From assembly GCF_031998825.1 (NCBI RefSeq), contig NZ_DAMACX010000020.1, forward strand, positions 11,134 through 75,133: a stretch of DNA of 64,000 bases, written 5' to 3'. The stretch comes from Pseudescherichia sp031998825 (GTDB taxonomy: Bacteria; Pseudomonadota; Gammaproteobacteria; Enterobacterales; Enterobacteriaceae). The position numbers were made by a program, and so were the translations under genes. The first letter of the stretch is position 1; each line of letters begins with the position of its first letter. This document shows positions 26,597-36,620 of the stretch, piece after piece. A model generated the notes under the pieces. It saw only the letters and a program-made list of their open reading frames with translations. It made no database searches and was not told the DNA's origin.

Positions 26597-27055
26597 ATGT
26601 TCCGTGGGGCAACGTTAGTTAATCTCGACAGTAAAGGTCGGTTGTCCGTACCTGTTCGCTACCGGGAACAACTTGTCGAGCATGCTGCCGGTCAGATGGT
26701 CTGTACCATTGACATCCACCACGCCTGCCTGCTGCTTTACCCCCTCCCGGAATGGGAAATTATTGAGCAAAAATTATCGCGTCTGTCGAGCATGAATCCC
26801 GCAGAGCGACGCGTGCAGCGTTTACTGCTGGGACATGCCAGTGAATGTCAGATGGATAGCGCGGGGCGCTTATTGATTGCTCCCGTTTTACGGCACCATG
26901 CCGGACTGAACAAAGAAGTGATGCTGGTCGGGCAGTTTAACAAGTTTGAGCTGTGGGATGAAACGACCTGGTATCAACGGGTCAAGGAAGATATCGACGC
27001 TGAGCAGTCAGGCTCTGAACCACTTTCAGAGCGATTGCAGGATTTGTCTCTATAA
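26597..27055 (+). CDS. mraZ: Transcriptional regulator MraZ
   Basis: A 152-residue AbrB-like protein with two tandem MraZ (SpoVT-AbrB) domains: ATLVNLDSKGRLSVPVRYR near the N-terminus and SECQMDSAGRLLIAPVLRHH in the second half. It forms ring-shaped multimers and represses Pmra. It is the first gene of the dcw cluster and lies 2 nt before rsmH. Confidence 0.98.
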   Translation: MFRGATLVNLDSKGRLSVPVRYREQLVEHAAGQMVCTIDIHHACLLLYPLPEWEIIEQKLSRLSSMNPAERRVQRLLLGHASECQMDSAGRLLIAPVLRHHAGLNKEVMLVGQFNKFELWDETTWYQRVKEDIDAEQSGSEPLSERLQDLSL

Positions 27056-27057
27056 CG

Positions 27058-27999
27058 ATGATGGAAAATTTTAAACACACAACGGTACTGCTCGACGAGG
27101 CCGTAAACGGCCTGAACATTCGTCCTGACGGCATCTACATAGATGGAACTTTTGGTCGCGGTGGCCACTCGCGCCTGATCCTCTCCCAGCTGGGGGCGGA
27201 AGGACGGCTGCTGGCAATCGATCGCGATCCTGAGGCGATTGCTATCGCTAAAACCATTGACGATCCACGCTTCTCAATTGTGCACGGGCCTTTCTCCGGG
27301 CTGGCGGACTACGTTCGCGAGCGCGATCTCACTGGCAAGATCGACGGTATCCTTCTCGATCTTGGCGTCTCCTCCCCACAGCTTGACGATGCTGAGCGTG
27401 GTTTCTCCTTTATGCGCGACGGTCCGCTGGACATGCGTATGGATCCCACCCGCGGCCAGTCTGCCGCCGAATGGCTACAAACCGCTGACGAAGCCGATAT
27501 CGCCTGGGTGATCAAAACCTTTGGCGAAGAGCGCTTCGGCAAACGTATCGCCCGCGCCATCGTGGAGCGTAACCGCATTGAGCCGATGACCCGCACCAAA
27601 GAGCTGGCGGAGGTCATCGCCGCCGCTACCCCGGTGAAGGATAAGCATAAACATCCCGCGACCCGTACCTTCCAGGCGGTGCGCATCTGGGTAAACAGTG
27701 AGCTGGAGGAGATAGAGCAGGCGCTAAAAAACTCGCTCGACGTGCTGGCCCCAGGGGGACGACTGTCGATCATCAGTTTCCACTCGCTGGAGGACCGCAT
27801 TGTGAAACGCTTTATGCGTGAGCAGAGCCGGGGTCCACAGGTTCCAGCCGGGTTACCGATGACTGAAGCGCAGCTCAGTAAACTGGGCGGCCGTTATCTG
27901 CGAGCGTTAGGCAAGTTGATGCCGGGCGAAGAAGAGGTGGCAGAGAATCCACGCGCCCGTAGTTCAGTGCTGCGTATCGCAGAGAGGACGAACGCATGA
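27058..27999 (+). CDS. rsmH: 16S rRNA m4C1402 methyltransferase RsmH (MraW)
   Basis: A 313-residue SAM-dependent methyltransferase that modifies N4 of C1402 in 16S rRNA. The SAM-binding motif DGTFGRGGHSRLIL and the MraW signature HPATRTFQAVRIWVN are visible. The start MMENFKHTTVLLDEAV gives the E. coli length. Its end overlaps the ftsL start by 4 nt. Confidence 0.98.
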   Translation: MMENFKHTTVLLDEAVNGLNIRPDGIYIDGTFGRGGHSRLILSQLGAEGRLLAIDRDPEAIAIAKTIDDPRFSIVHGPFSGLADYVRERDLTGKIDGILLDLGVSSPQLDDAERGFSFMRDGPLDMRMDPTRGQSAAEWLQTADEADIAWVIKTFGEERFGKRIARAIVERNRIEPMTRTKELAEVIAAATPVKDKHKHPATRTFQAVRIWVNSELEEIEQALKNSLDVLAPGGRLSIISFHSLEDRIVKRFMREQSRGPQVPAGLPMTEAQLSKLGGRYLRALGKLMPGEEEVAENPRARSSVLRIAERTNA

Positions 28000-28361
28000 T
28001 CGGCAGGGTGGCAGAGACCTTTAGCAAAGTAAAAGGGTCGTTAGGAAACACCGAGCGCCATGCGTTGCCTGGCGTGATCGCGGACGATCTCTTGCGCTTT
28101 GGGAAACTGCCGCTCTGTCTGTTCATCTGCATCATCGTGACGGCGGTGACGGTCGTAACGACTGCGCACCATACCCGTCTGCTGACGGCGCAGCGTGAGC
28201 AGCTGGTGCTGGAGCGCGACGCGCTGGATATCGAGTGGCGCAACCTGATCCTTGAAGAGAACGCCCTCGGCGATCACAGCCGCGTTGAACGGATCGCCAC
28301 CGAGAAGCTGCAGCTGCAGCATGTTGATCCTTCACAAGAAAACATCGTAGTACAGAAATAA
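27996..28361 (+). CDS. ftsL: Cell division protein FtsL
   Basis: A 121-residue bitopic membrane protein of the FtsQLB complex. A short cytoplasmic N-terminus is followed by one membrane helix (about 36-57, LPLCLFICIIVTAVTVVTT) and a periplasmic coiled coil (LLTAQREQLVLERDALDIEW). It recruits and activates FtsWI at the septum. It overlaps rsmH by 4 nt. Confidence 0.97.
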   Translation: MIGRVAETFSKVKGSLGNTERHALPGVIADDLLRFGKLPLCLFICIIVTAVTVVTTAHHTRLLTAQREQLVLERDALDIEWRNLILEENALGDHSRVERIATEKLQLQHVDPSQENIVVQK

Positions 28362-28376
28362 GGACTTACGCGACGC

Positions 28377-30143
28377 ATGAAAGCAGCGGTGAAGACGCTT
28401 AAACCAAAACGTCAGGAAGAGCAGGCCAACTTTGTGAGTTGGCGTTTTGCGTTGCTTTGCGGATGTATTTTACTGGCGCTGGCGTTTCTGCTGGGGCGCG
28501 TCGCATGGTTACAGGTTATCAACCCGGATATGCTGGTGCGTCAGGGCGATCTGCGCTCGCTGCGCGTGCAGGAGGTCTCTACCTCTCGCGGCCTGATCAC
28601 CGACCGCTCTGGCCGTCCGCTGGCGGTAAGCGTGCCGGTGAAGGCGATCTGGGCCGATCCGAAAGAGCTGCATGACGCCGGCGGCATTACGCTCGACAAC
28701 CGCTGGAAAGCGCTGGCGGATGCGCTGCATCTCCCGCTCGATCAGCTTGCTGCTCGCGTGAACGCCAACCCGAAAGGCCGCTTTATCTACCTTGCGCGCC
28801 AGGTAAACCCGGATATCGGCGACTACATTAAAAAACTGAAGCTGCCCGGCATTCATCTGCGGGAAGAGTCGCGTCGTTACTACCCCTCCGGCGAAGTAAC
28901 CGCTCACCTCATTGGCTTTACCAACGTCGACAGCCAGGGCATTGAAGGGGTTGAGAAGAGCTTTGATAAGTGGCTTACCGGTCAGCCTGGCGAGCGCATC
29001 GTGCGTAAAGACCGCTATGGCCGCGTGATTGAAGATATCTCCTCCACCGACAGCCAGGCGGCGCACAACCTTGCCCTGAGCATCGACGAGCGGCTCCAGG
29101 CGCTGGTCTACCGCGAGCTGAACAACGCCGTGGCCTTTAACAAGGCGGAGTCTGGCAGCGCCGTGCTGGTAGACGTCAACACCGGTGAAGTGCTGGCGAT
29201 GGCGAACAGCCCCTCCTATAACCCGAACAACCTCAGCGGTACGCAGAAAGACGTGATGCGTAACCGTACCATTACCGACGTGTTCGAACCCGGCTCTACC
29301 GTGAAGCCGATGGTGGTGATGACCGCTCTGCAGCGCGGCGTGGTCAGAGAGAACACCGTTCTGAATACTGTCCCTTACCGTATTAACGGCCACGAGATCA
29401 AAGACGTGGCGCGCTACAGCGAATTGACCCTGACCGGGGTACTACAGAAGTCGAGTAACGTCGGTGTATCAAAGCTGGCGTTAGCGATGCCCTCCTCAGC
29501 GCTGGTAGAAACTTACTCGCGTTTTGGCCTGGGAAAAGCGACCAATTTGGGGTTGGTCGGAGAACGCAGTGGCTTATATCCTCAAAAACAACGGTGGTCT
29601 GACATAGAGAGGGCCACCTTCTCTTTCGGCTACGGGCTAATGGTAACCCCGTTACAGTTAGCGCGAGTCTACGCAACGATCGGCAGCTACGGCATCTACC
29701 GTCCGCTGTCGATCACCAAAGTTGATCCGCCCGTTCCGGGCGAGCGTATCTTCCCGGAATCCATCGTTCGTACCGTGGTGCACATGATGGAGAGCGTGGC
29801 GCTGCCCGGCGGCGGCGGCGTGAAGGCCGCCATCAAAGGCTATCGCATCGCCATTAAAACCGGTACGGCGAAAAAGGTCGGGCCGGACGGACGCTATATC
29901 AATAAATACATTGCCTACACCGCGGGCGTCGCGCCAGCCAGCCAGCCGCGTTTTGCGCTGGTGGTGGTCATTAACGATCCGCAGGCGGGTAAATACTACG
30001 GCGGTGCCGTTTCCGCACCGGTCTTCGGGGCCATCATGGGGGGCGTACTGCGCACCATGAACATCGAGCCGGACGCGTTAGCAACGGGCGAAAAAAGTGA
30101 ATTTGTAATTAATGAAGGCGAGGGAACAGGTGGCAGATCGTAA
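28377..30143 (+). CDS. ftsI: Septal peptidoglycan transpeptidase FtsI (PBP3)
   Basis: A 588-residue class B penicillin-binding protein, the same length as E. coli PBP3. It has one N-terminal membrane helix (about 24-42), a pedestal domain and the transpeptidase domain with SxxK in PGSTVKPMVV (about 305-311), SSN in QKSSNVG and KTGT in AIKTGTAKKV. Codons at about 29560-29680 switch to TTG, TTA, CTA, ATA, AGG and CGA, unlike the rest of the gene. It overlaps murE by 14 nt. Confidence 0.98.
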   Translation: MKAAVKTLKPKRQEEQANFVSWRFALLCGCILLALAFLLGRVAWLQVINPDMLVRQGDLRSLRVQEVSTSRGLITDRSGRPLAVSVPVKAIWADPKELHDAGGITLDNRWKALADALHLPLDQLAARVNANPKGRFIYLARQVNPDIGDYIKKLKLPGIHLREESRRYYPSGEVTAHLIGFTNVDSQGIEGVEKSFDKWLTGQPGERIVRKDRYGRVIEDISSTDSQAAHNLALSIDERLQALVYRELNNAVAFNKAESGSAVLVDVNTGEVLAMANSPSYNPNNLSGTQKDVMRNRTITDVFEPGSTVKPMVVMTALQRGVVRENTVLNTVPYRINGHEIKDVARYSELTLTGVLQKSSNVGVSKLALAMPSSALVETYSRFGLGKATNLGLVGERSGLYPQKQRWSDIERATFSFGYGLMVTPLQLARVYATIGSYGIYRPLSITKVDPPVPGERIFPESIVRTVVHMMESVALPGGGGVKAAIKGYRIAIKTGTAKKVGPDGRYINKYIAYTAGVAPASQPRFALVVVINDPQAGKYYGGAVSAPVFGAIMGGVLRTMNIEPDALATGEKSEFVINEGEGTGGRS

Positions 30144-31617
30144 TTTGCGCGACCTTCTCGCTCCGTGGGTAGCGAATTTGCCTGCGCGAGCTTTGCGGGA
30201 AATGACACTCGACAGTCGCGTAGCGGCAGCGGGCGATCTCTTTGTGGCGGTAGTAGGCCACCAGGCGGACGGGCGTCGGTATATCCCGCAGGCGATAGCA
30301 CAGGGCGTGGCGGCCATCATTGCGGAAGCAAAAGGCGAGGCCGCCGACGGTGAGATCCGTGAAGTTCACGGCGTGCCGGTTATCTATCTTAGCCAGCTCA
30401 ACGAGCGCCTCTCCGCGCTGGCCGGACGCTTTTATAATGAGCCTGCCGAGCGTTTAAGCCTGGTGGGCGTCACCGGCACCAACGGCAAAACCACTACCAC
30501 CCAGCTGCTGGCGCAGTGGGCTCAGCTGCTGGGTGAAACCAGCGCGGTCATGGGTACGGTAGGCAACGGCCTGCTGGGTAAGGTGATCCCAAGCGAAAAT
30601 ACTACCGGCTCCGCCATTGACGTTCAGCATGTGATTGCCGATCTGGCAGGGCAGGGGGCAACCTTTGCCGCGATGGAGGTCTCCTCCCACGGCCTGGTGC
30701 AGCACCGCGTCGCCGCCCTGAAGTTCCGTGCCTCGGTATTCACTAACCTGAGCCGCGATCACCTCGATTATCACGGGGATATGGCGGGCTACGAATCAGC
30801 AAAATGGCAGCTCTTCTCCGCACACCACTACGGACAGGCGATCGTTAACGCCGATGACGAAGTGGGCCGCCGCTGGCTGGCTAACCTGCCGGACGCCGTT
30901 GCGGTCTCTATGGAAGGGCATATCAACCCGAACTGTCATGGCCGCTGGCTGAAAGCCGAAGCGGTAAGCTATCACGACAGCGGGGCCACGGTGCGCTTCA
31001 CCTCCTCCTGGGGGGAGGGCGAGATTGAAAGCCGCCTGATGGGGGCGTTTAACGTCAGCAACCTGCTGCTGGCGCTGGCAACCCTGCTGGCGCTGGACTT
31101 CCCGCTGAGCGAGCTGCTGAAGACGGCGTCGCGCCTGCAGCCGGTATGCGGCCGCATGGAGGTCTTCGCTGCGCCGGGTAAACCGACGGTGGTGGTGGAT
31201 TACGCTCACACCCCGGATGCGCTGGAGAAAGCGCTACAGGCCGCGCGCCTGCACTGCACCGGTAAGCTGTGGTGCGTCTTTGGCTGCGGCGGCGATCGTG
31301 ACAAGGGCAAGCGTCCGCTGATGGGTGCCATTGCCGAGGAGTTTGCCGACGTTCCGGTTGTCACCGACGACAACCCGCGTACCGAAGAGCCACGCGCCAT
31401 CATTAACGATATTCTCGCTGGTATGCTCGATGCAGGCCGCGCCCGGGTGGTGGAAGGCCGCGCCGAAGCGGTAACCAGCGCCATTATGCAGGCGAAAGAG
31501 AACGACGTCGTGCTGCTGGCCGGTAAGGGCCATGAAGATTATCAGATTGTCGGTACCCGCCGTCTCGACTATTCCGACCGCGTCACTGCCGCGCGTCTGC
31601 TGGGAGTGGTGGCATGA
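30130..31617 (+). CDS. murE: UDP-MurNAc-L-Ala-D-Glu:meso-DAP ligase
   Basis: A 495-residue Mur ligase adding meso-diaminopimelate to the peptidoglycan precursor. The likely start is GTG at 30130 (ADRNLRDLLAPWV), giving the E. coli length. An ATG six codons upstream is possible. The ATP motif GVTGTNGKTTTTQ and the DAP-specific DDNPRTEEPR are present. It overlaps ftsI by 14 nt and murF by 4 nt. Confidence 0.98.
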   Translation: MADRNLRDLLAPWVANLPARALREMTLDSRVAAAGDLFVAVVGHQADGRRYIPQAIAQGVAAIIAEAKGEAADGEIREVHGVPVIYLSQLNERLSALAGRFYNEPAERLSLVGVTGTNGKTTTTQLLAQWAQLLGETSAVMGTVGNGLLGKVIPSENTTGSAIDVQHVIADLAGQGATFAAMEVSSHGLVQHRVAALKFRASVFTNLSRDHLDYHGDMAGYESAKWQLFSAHHYGQAIVNADDEVGRRWLANLPDAVAVSMEGHINPNCHGRWLKAEAVSYHDSGATVRFTSSWGEGEIESRLMGAFNVSNLLLALATLLALDFPLSELLKTASRLQPVCGRMEVFAAPGKPTVVVDYAHTPDALEKALQAARLHCTGKLWCVFGCGGDRDKGKRPLMGAIAEEFADVPVVTDDNPRTEEPRAIINDILAGMLDAGRARVVEGRAEAVTSAIMQAKENDVVLLAGKGHEDYQIVGTRRLDYSDRVTAARLLGVVA

Positions 31618-32972
31618 TTAGCGTAACCCTTAACGAGCTTGCCCAGATCTTGAACGGCGAGCTGCACGGTCAGAGTCTGACCATTGATGCCGTCACCACC
31701 GATACCCGCCAGCTGACGCCGGGCTGCCTGTTTGTGGCCCTGAAAGGTGAACGCTTCGACGCCCATGACTTTGCCGAGCAGGCGAAGACGGGCGGCGCGG
31801 GCGCGCTGCTGGTCAGCCGCAAGCTCGACTGCGATCTGCCCCAGCTGGTGGTGAAGGATACCCGTCTCGCCTTTGGCGAAATCGCGGCCTGGGTGCGCCA
31901 GCAGGTGCCGACCCGCGTGGTCGCGCTCACCGGCTCGTCGGGTAAAACCTCGGTGAAAGAGATGACCGCCGCCATCCTCAGCGAGTGCGGTAATACGCTT
32001 TATACCGCCGGCAACCTAAATAATGACATCGGCGTGCCGATGACACTGCTACGCCTGACGAAAGCGCACCAGTATGCGGTGATCGAGCTGGGGGCTAACC
32101 ACCAGGGCGAAATCGCCTGGACCGTTAGCCTGACCCGTCCGGAAGCGGCGCTGGTCAACAACCTGGCGGCCGCGCATCTGGAAGGTTTCGGCTCGCTGGC
32201 GGGCGTGGCGAAAGCGAAGGGTGAGATCTTTACCGGCCTGCCGCTCGACGGCGTGGCGATCATGAATGCGGACAACAATGACTGGCTGAACTGGCAGAGC
32301 ATCATCGGCGGGTGCAAAATCTGGCGCTTCTCACCGAACGCGGCCAACAGCGACTTCACTGCCAATAACGTGCATGTGACCTCGCACGGGACCACCTTCA
32401 CGCTGCAAACCCCAACCGGCAACGTTGAGGTGCTGCTGCCGCTGCCGGGTCGTCACAACATTGCTAACGCGCTGGCCGCAACGGCGCTGGCGATGGCGGT
32501 GGGCGCACCGCTGGACGCGGTGAAGGCCGGGCTGGCGAAGCTGAAGGCGGTGCCGGGACGTCTGTTCCCCATCCAGCTTGCGGAAAACCAGCTGCTGCTC
32601 GACGACTCCTACAACGCCAACGTCGGTTCGATGACCGCGGCGGCGCAGGTGCTCTCCGAGATGCCGGGCTACCGGGTGATGGTGGTGGGCGATATGGCCG
32701 AGCTGGGCGATGAGAGCGAAGCGTGCCATCAGCAGGTGGGGGAGGCGGCGAAAGCCTCCGGCCTCGATCGCGTGCTGAGCGTGGGCGTCCAGAGCAAAGG
32801 TATCTCCGACGCCAGCGGCGTTGGCGAACATTTTAACGATAAAGCTGCGCTGATCGCGCGCCTCAAGGCGCTGATTGCAGAGCAGCAGATTATTACCATT
32901 TTGGTGAAAGGTTCACGTAGTGCTGCCATGGAAGAGGTAGTACGCGCATTACAGGAGAATGGGACATGTTAG
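31614..32972 (+). CDS. murF: UDP-MurNAc-tripeptide:D-Ala-D-Ala ligase
   Basis: A 452-residue Mur ligase that completes the UDP-MurNAc pentapeptide. The ATP-binding loop ALTGSSGKTSVKEM and the segment LLLDDSYNANVGSM are typical. It acts in the cytoplasm after MurE and DdlB. It overlaps murE by 4 nt and mraY by 7 nt. Confidence 0.98.
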   Translation: MISVTLNELAQILNGELHGQSLTIDAVTTDTRQLTPGCLFVALKGERFDAHDFAEQAKTGGAGALLVSRKLDCDLPQLVVKDTRLAFGEIAAWVRQQVPTRVVALTGSSGKTSVKEMTAAILSECGNTLYTAGNLNNDIGVPMTLLRLTKAHQYAVIELGANHQGEIAWTVSLTRPEAALVNNLAAAHLEGFGSLAGVAKAKGEIFTGLPLDGVAIMNADNNDWLNWQSIIGGCKIWRFSPNAANSDFTANNVHVTSHGTTFTLQTPTGNVEVLLPLPGRHNIANALAATALAMAVGAPLDAVKAGLAKLKAVPGRLFPIQLAENQLLLDDSYNANVGSMTAAAQVLSEMPGYRVMVVGDMAELGDESEACHQQVGEAAKASGLDRVLSVGVQSKGISDASGVGEHFNDKAALIARLKALIAEQQIITILVKGSRSAAMEEVVRALQENGTC

Positions 32973-34048
32973 TTTGGCTGGCCGAGCATTTGGTCAAATA
33001 TTATTCGGGCTTTAACGTCTTTTCCTATCTGACGTTTCGCGCCATTGTCAGCCTGCTGACCGCGCTCTTCATCTCCTTATGGATGGGGCCGCGCATGATC
33101 GCCCGCCTGCAAAAGCTCTCGTTTGGCCAGGTTGTACGTAACGACGGTCCGGAATCGCACTTCAGCAAGCGCGGCACGCCGACAATGGGCGGGATCATGA
33201 TCCTCACCGCCATTGTGGTGTCGGTCCTGCTGTGGGCTTACCCCTCCAACCCCTACGTCTGGTGCGTGCTGGTGGTGCTGGTGGGCTATGGCATCATCGG
33301 CTTTGTTGATGACTACCGGAAGGTGGTGCGCAAAGACACCAAGGGTCTCATCGCCCGCTGGAAATATTTCTGGATGTCGGTTATCGCCCTGGGCGTCTCC
33401 TTTGCGCTCTATCTGGTGGGCAACGATACGCCGGCCACCCAGCTGGTGGTGCCGTTCTTTAAGGACGTTATGCCGCAGCTGGGCATCCTCTATATCCTGC
33501 TGGCCTACTTCGTCATCGTCGGTACCGGCAACGCCGTGAACCTCACCGACGGCCTCGACGGCCTGGCTATCATGCCTACCGTGCTGGTGGCGTCAGGCTT
33601 TGCGCTGGTGGCCTGGGCAACCGGCAACATGAACTTTGCCAGCTATCTGCATATTCCCTACCTGCGTCACGCCGGTGAGCTGGTGATCGTCTGTACGGCT
33701 ATCGTCGGGGCAGGGCTGGGCTTTCTGTGGTTTAACACCTATCCGGCGCAGGTCTTTATGGGCGATGTCGGTTCGCTGGCGCTGGGCGGCGCGCTGGGCA
33801 TTATCGCCGTGCTGCTGCGTCAGGAGTTCCTGCTGGTGATCATGGGTGGCGTATTTGTGGTAGAGACCCTGTCGGTGATCCTGCAGGTGGGCTCCTTTAA
33901 GCTGCGCGGACAGCGTATCTTCCGTATGGCCCCGATCCATCACCACTATGAACTGAAAGGCTGGCCGGAGCCGCGGGTCATTGTGCGCTTCTGGGTTATT
34001 TCGCTGATGCTGGTGCTGATTGGCCTGGCTACGCTGAAGGTGCGTTAA
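32966..34048 (+). CDS. mraY: Phospho-MurNAc-pentapeptide translocase MraY
   Basis: A 360-residue integral membrane enzyme with about ten helices that joins phospho-MurNAc-pentapeptide to undecaprenyl phosphate, forming lipid I. Catalytic aspartates lie in GFVDDYRKV and NLTDGLDGLA, and the histidine-rich loop PIHHHYELKGWPE is present. It overlaps murF by 7 nt. Confidence 0.98.
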   Translation: MLVWLAEHLVKYYSGFNVFSYLTFRAIVSLLTALFISLWMGPRMIARLQKLSFGQVVRNDGPESHFSKRGTPTMGGIMILTAIVVSVLLWAYPSNPYVWCVLVVLVGYGIIGFVDDYRKVVRKDTKGLIARWKYFWMSVIALGVSFALYLVGNDTPATQLVVPFFKDVMPQLGILYILLAYFVIVGTGNAVNLTDGLDGLAIMPTVLVASGFALVAWATGNMNFASYLHIPYLRHAGELVIVCTAIVGAGLGFLWFNTYPAQVFMGDVGSLALGGALGIIAVLLRQEFLLVIMGGVFVVETLSVILQVGSFKLRGQRIFRMAPIHHHYELKGWPEPRVIVRFWVISLMLVLIGLATLKVR

Positions 34049-34050
34049 TC

Positions 34051-35367
34051 ATGGCAGATTACCGGGGTAAACAGGTCGTCATCATTGGGTTAGGGTTAAC
34101 CGGCCTATCCTGCGTGGACTTTTTCCTTGCGCGTGGCGTGACGCCGCGGGTGATGGATACGCGCACCGCGCCGCCGGGGCTGGAGAAGCTGCCGGAGTCG
34201 GTGGAGCGCCACCTTGGTAGTCTGAATGACGACTGGCTGCTGGCGGCGGATCTGATCGTTGCCAGCCCCGGTCTCGCTCTCGCGCACCCGTCGCTGAGCG
34301 CGGCCGCCGAGGCTGGCGTGGAGATCGTCGGCGATATCGAGCTGTTCGTGCGTGAAGCCCAGGCACCGGTGATTGCGATCACCGGCTCTAACGGCAAGAG
34401 CACCGTGACTAAGCTGGTGGGCGAGATGGCGGAAGCGGCGGGCGTTAACGTCGGCGTGGGCGGCAATATTGGTCTGCCGGCCTTGATGCTGCTCGACAGC
34501 AACCGCGAGCTGTACGTGCTGGAGCTCTCCAGCTTCCAGCTTGAGACCACCTCCAGCCTGCACGCCGTGGCGGCGACAATCCTCAACGTCACCGAAGACC
34601 ATATGGATCGCTATCCGTTTGGCCTGCAGCAGTACCGTGCCGCCAAGCTGCGTATTTTTGAGAACGCCAAAGTCTGTGTGGTCAACGCCGACGATGCCCT
34701 GACCATGCCGGTTCGTGGCGCGGACGAGCGCTGCATCAGCTTTGGCGTCGACGTGGGTGACTACCACCTCAACCGCCAGCAGGGCGAGACCTGGCTGCGG
34801 GTGAAGGGTGAAAAAGTGCTTAACGTTAAAGAGATGAAGCTCAGCGGCCAGCACAACTACACTAACGCCCTGGCGGCGCTGGCGCTGGCGGATGCCGCTG
34901 GCCTGCCGCGTGCCACCAGCCTGAAGGCGTTAACCACCTTTACCGGCCTGGCGCACCGTTTCCAGCTGGCGCTGGAGCACAACGGCGTGCGCTGGATCAA
35001 CGACTCCAAGGCCACCAACGTCGGCAGCACCGAAGCGGCGCTTAACGGCCTGCACGTTGACGGCACGCTGCACCTGCTGCTGGGCGGCGACGGCAAGTCG
35101 GCAGACTTCTCACCGCTAAGCCGCTACCTGAACGGGAGTAACGTGCGCCTCTACTGCTTTGGCCGTGACGGCGCAGAGCTGGCGGCGTTACGTCCTGAGA
35201 TTGCCGCACAGACCGAGACGATGGAGCAGGCGATGCGCCTTATCGCGCCGCAGCTCAAGCCGGGCGATATGGTGCTGCTGTCACCTGCCTGTGCCAGCCT
35301 CGATCAGTTTAAGAACTTTGAACAACGGGGCGATGAGTTCACCCGTCTGGCGAAGGAGTTAGGCTAA
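34051..35367 (+). CDS. murD: UDP-MurNAc-L-alanine:D-glutamate ligase
   Basis: A 438-residue cytoplasmic Mur ligase, the same length as E. coli MurD. The ATP-binding loop ITGSNGKSTVTKL lies near residue 110-120, and NDSKATNVGSTEAAL is typical of MurD. It adds D-glutamate to UDP-MurNAc-L-Ala. Its stop shares a base with the ftsW start. Confidence 0.98.
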   Translation: MADYRGKQVVIIGLGLTGLSCVDFFLARGVTPRVMDTRTAPPGLEKLPESVERHLGSLNDDWLLAADLIVASPGLALAHPSLSAAAEAGVEIVGDIELFVREAQAPVIAITGSNGKSTVTKLVGEMAEAAGVNVGVGGNIGLPALMLLDSNRELYVLELSSFQLETTSSLHAVAATILNVTEDHMDRYPFGLQQYRAAKLRIFENAKVCVVNADDALTMPVRGADERCISFGVDVGDYHLNRQQGETWLRVKGEKVLNVKEMKLSGQHNYTNALAALALADAAGLPRATSLKALTTFTGLAHRFQLALEHNGVRWINDSKATNVGSTEAALNGLHVDGTLHLLLGGDGKSADFSPLSRYLNGSNVRLYCFGRDGAELAALRPEIAAQTETMEQAMRLIAPQLKPGDMVLLSPACASLDQFKNFEQRGDEFTRLAKELG

Positions 35368-36620
35368 TGCGCTTATCACTCCCTCGCCTGAGACTGCCGC
35401 GCATGCCGCGTCTACCGGGACTCGGTATCCTGGAGTGGCTGTTTGCGGCGCTCAAGGGCTGGGTCATGGGCTCGCGTGAGAAAGATACCGACAGCCTGGT
35501 CATGTACGATCGAATGCTGCTGTGGCTGACCTTCGGCCTTGCGGCCGTGGGCTTTATCATGGTGACCTCCGCGTCGATGCCGGTAGGGCAGCGCCTGACC
35601 AACGATCCCTTCTTCTTTGCCAAACGCGATGCGCTCTACATCTTCCTTGCGTTTTGTATGGCGATGATTACCCTGCGCCTGCCGATGGAGTTCTGGCAGC
35701 GCTGGAGCTCGGCGATGCTGATCGCCTCTATTGTCATGCTGCTGCTGGTACTGCTGGTAGGCAGCTCCATTAACGGGGCATCGCGCTGGATTGACCTTGG
35801 CGTAATGCGCTTCCAGCCTGCCGAGTTCACTAAGCTCTCCCTCTTCTGCTACCTCGCCAACTACCTGGTGCGTAAGGTGGATGAGGTGCGTAATAACCTG
35901 CGCGGCTTCTTAAAGCCGATGGGCGTGATTCTGGTGCTGGCGGTGCTGCTGCTGGCGCAGCCTGACCTCGGAACCGTGGTGGTGCTGTTTGTCACCACCC
36001 TGGCCATGCTGTTCCTCGCCGGGGCCAAGCTGTGGCAGTTTATCGCCATCATCGGCATGGGCATCTCTGCCGTAGTGCTGCTGATCCTCGCCGAACCCTA
36101 CCGTATCCGCCGCGTCACCTCGTTCTGGAACCCGTGGGAAGATCCGTTTGGCAGCGGCTACCAGCTGACCCAGTCGCTGATGGCCTTTGGCCGGGGCGAG
36201 TTCTGGGGACAGGGCCTGGGCAACTCGGTGCAAAAACTGGAGTACCTGCCGGAGGCACATACCGACTTCATTTTCTCCATTATCGGCGAAGAACTGGGTT
36301 ATATCGGTGTGGTACTGGCGCTTTTGATGGTATTCTTCGTCGCTTTCCGTGCGATGTCTATCGGGCGGAAAGCGCTGGATATTGACCATCGCTTCTCGGG
36401 TTTTCTGGCCTGTTCGATCGGTATTTGGTTTAGTTTTCAGGCACTCGTCAACGTTGGCGCGGCCGCCGGGATGCTGCCAACCAAGGGTCTGACGCTGCCG
36501 CTGATCAGCTACGGTGGCTCCAGCCTGTTAATTATGTCGACGGCGATCATGATGCTGTTGCGTATAGATTATGAAACGCGTCTGGAAAAAGCCCAGGCGT
36601 TTACACGAGGTGTTCGATGA
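35367..36620 (+). CDS. ftsW: Septal peptidoglycan glycosyltransferase FtsW
   Basis: A 417-residue SEDS-family polymerase with about ten membrane helices (E. coli 414). It polymerises lipid II at the septum together with FtsI. The conserved SEDS signature near the C-terminus, NVGAAAGMLPTKGLTLPLIS followed by YGGSSL, is present. It overlaps murG by 4 nt. Confidence 0.98.
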   Translation: MRLSLPRLRLPRMPRLPGLGILEWLFAALKGWVMGSREKDTDSLVMYDRMLLWLTFGLAAVGFIMVTSASMPVGQRLTNDPFFFAKRDALYIFLAFCMAMITLRLPMEFWQRWSSAMLIASIVMLLLVLLVGSSINGASRWIDLGVMRFQPAEFTKLSLFCYLANYLVRKVDEVRNNLRGFLKPMGVILVLAVLLLAQPDLGTVVVLFVTTLAMLFLAGAKLWQFIAIIGMGISAVVLLILAEPYRIRRVTSFWNPWEDPFGSGYQLTQSLMAFGRGEFWGQGLGNSVQKLEYLPEAHTDFIFSIIGEELGYIGVVLALLMVFFVAFRAMSIGRKALDIDHRFSGFLACSIGIWFSFQALVNVGAAAGMLPTKGLTLPLISYGGSSLLIMSTAIMMLLRIDYETRLEKAQAFTRGVR

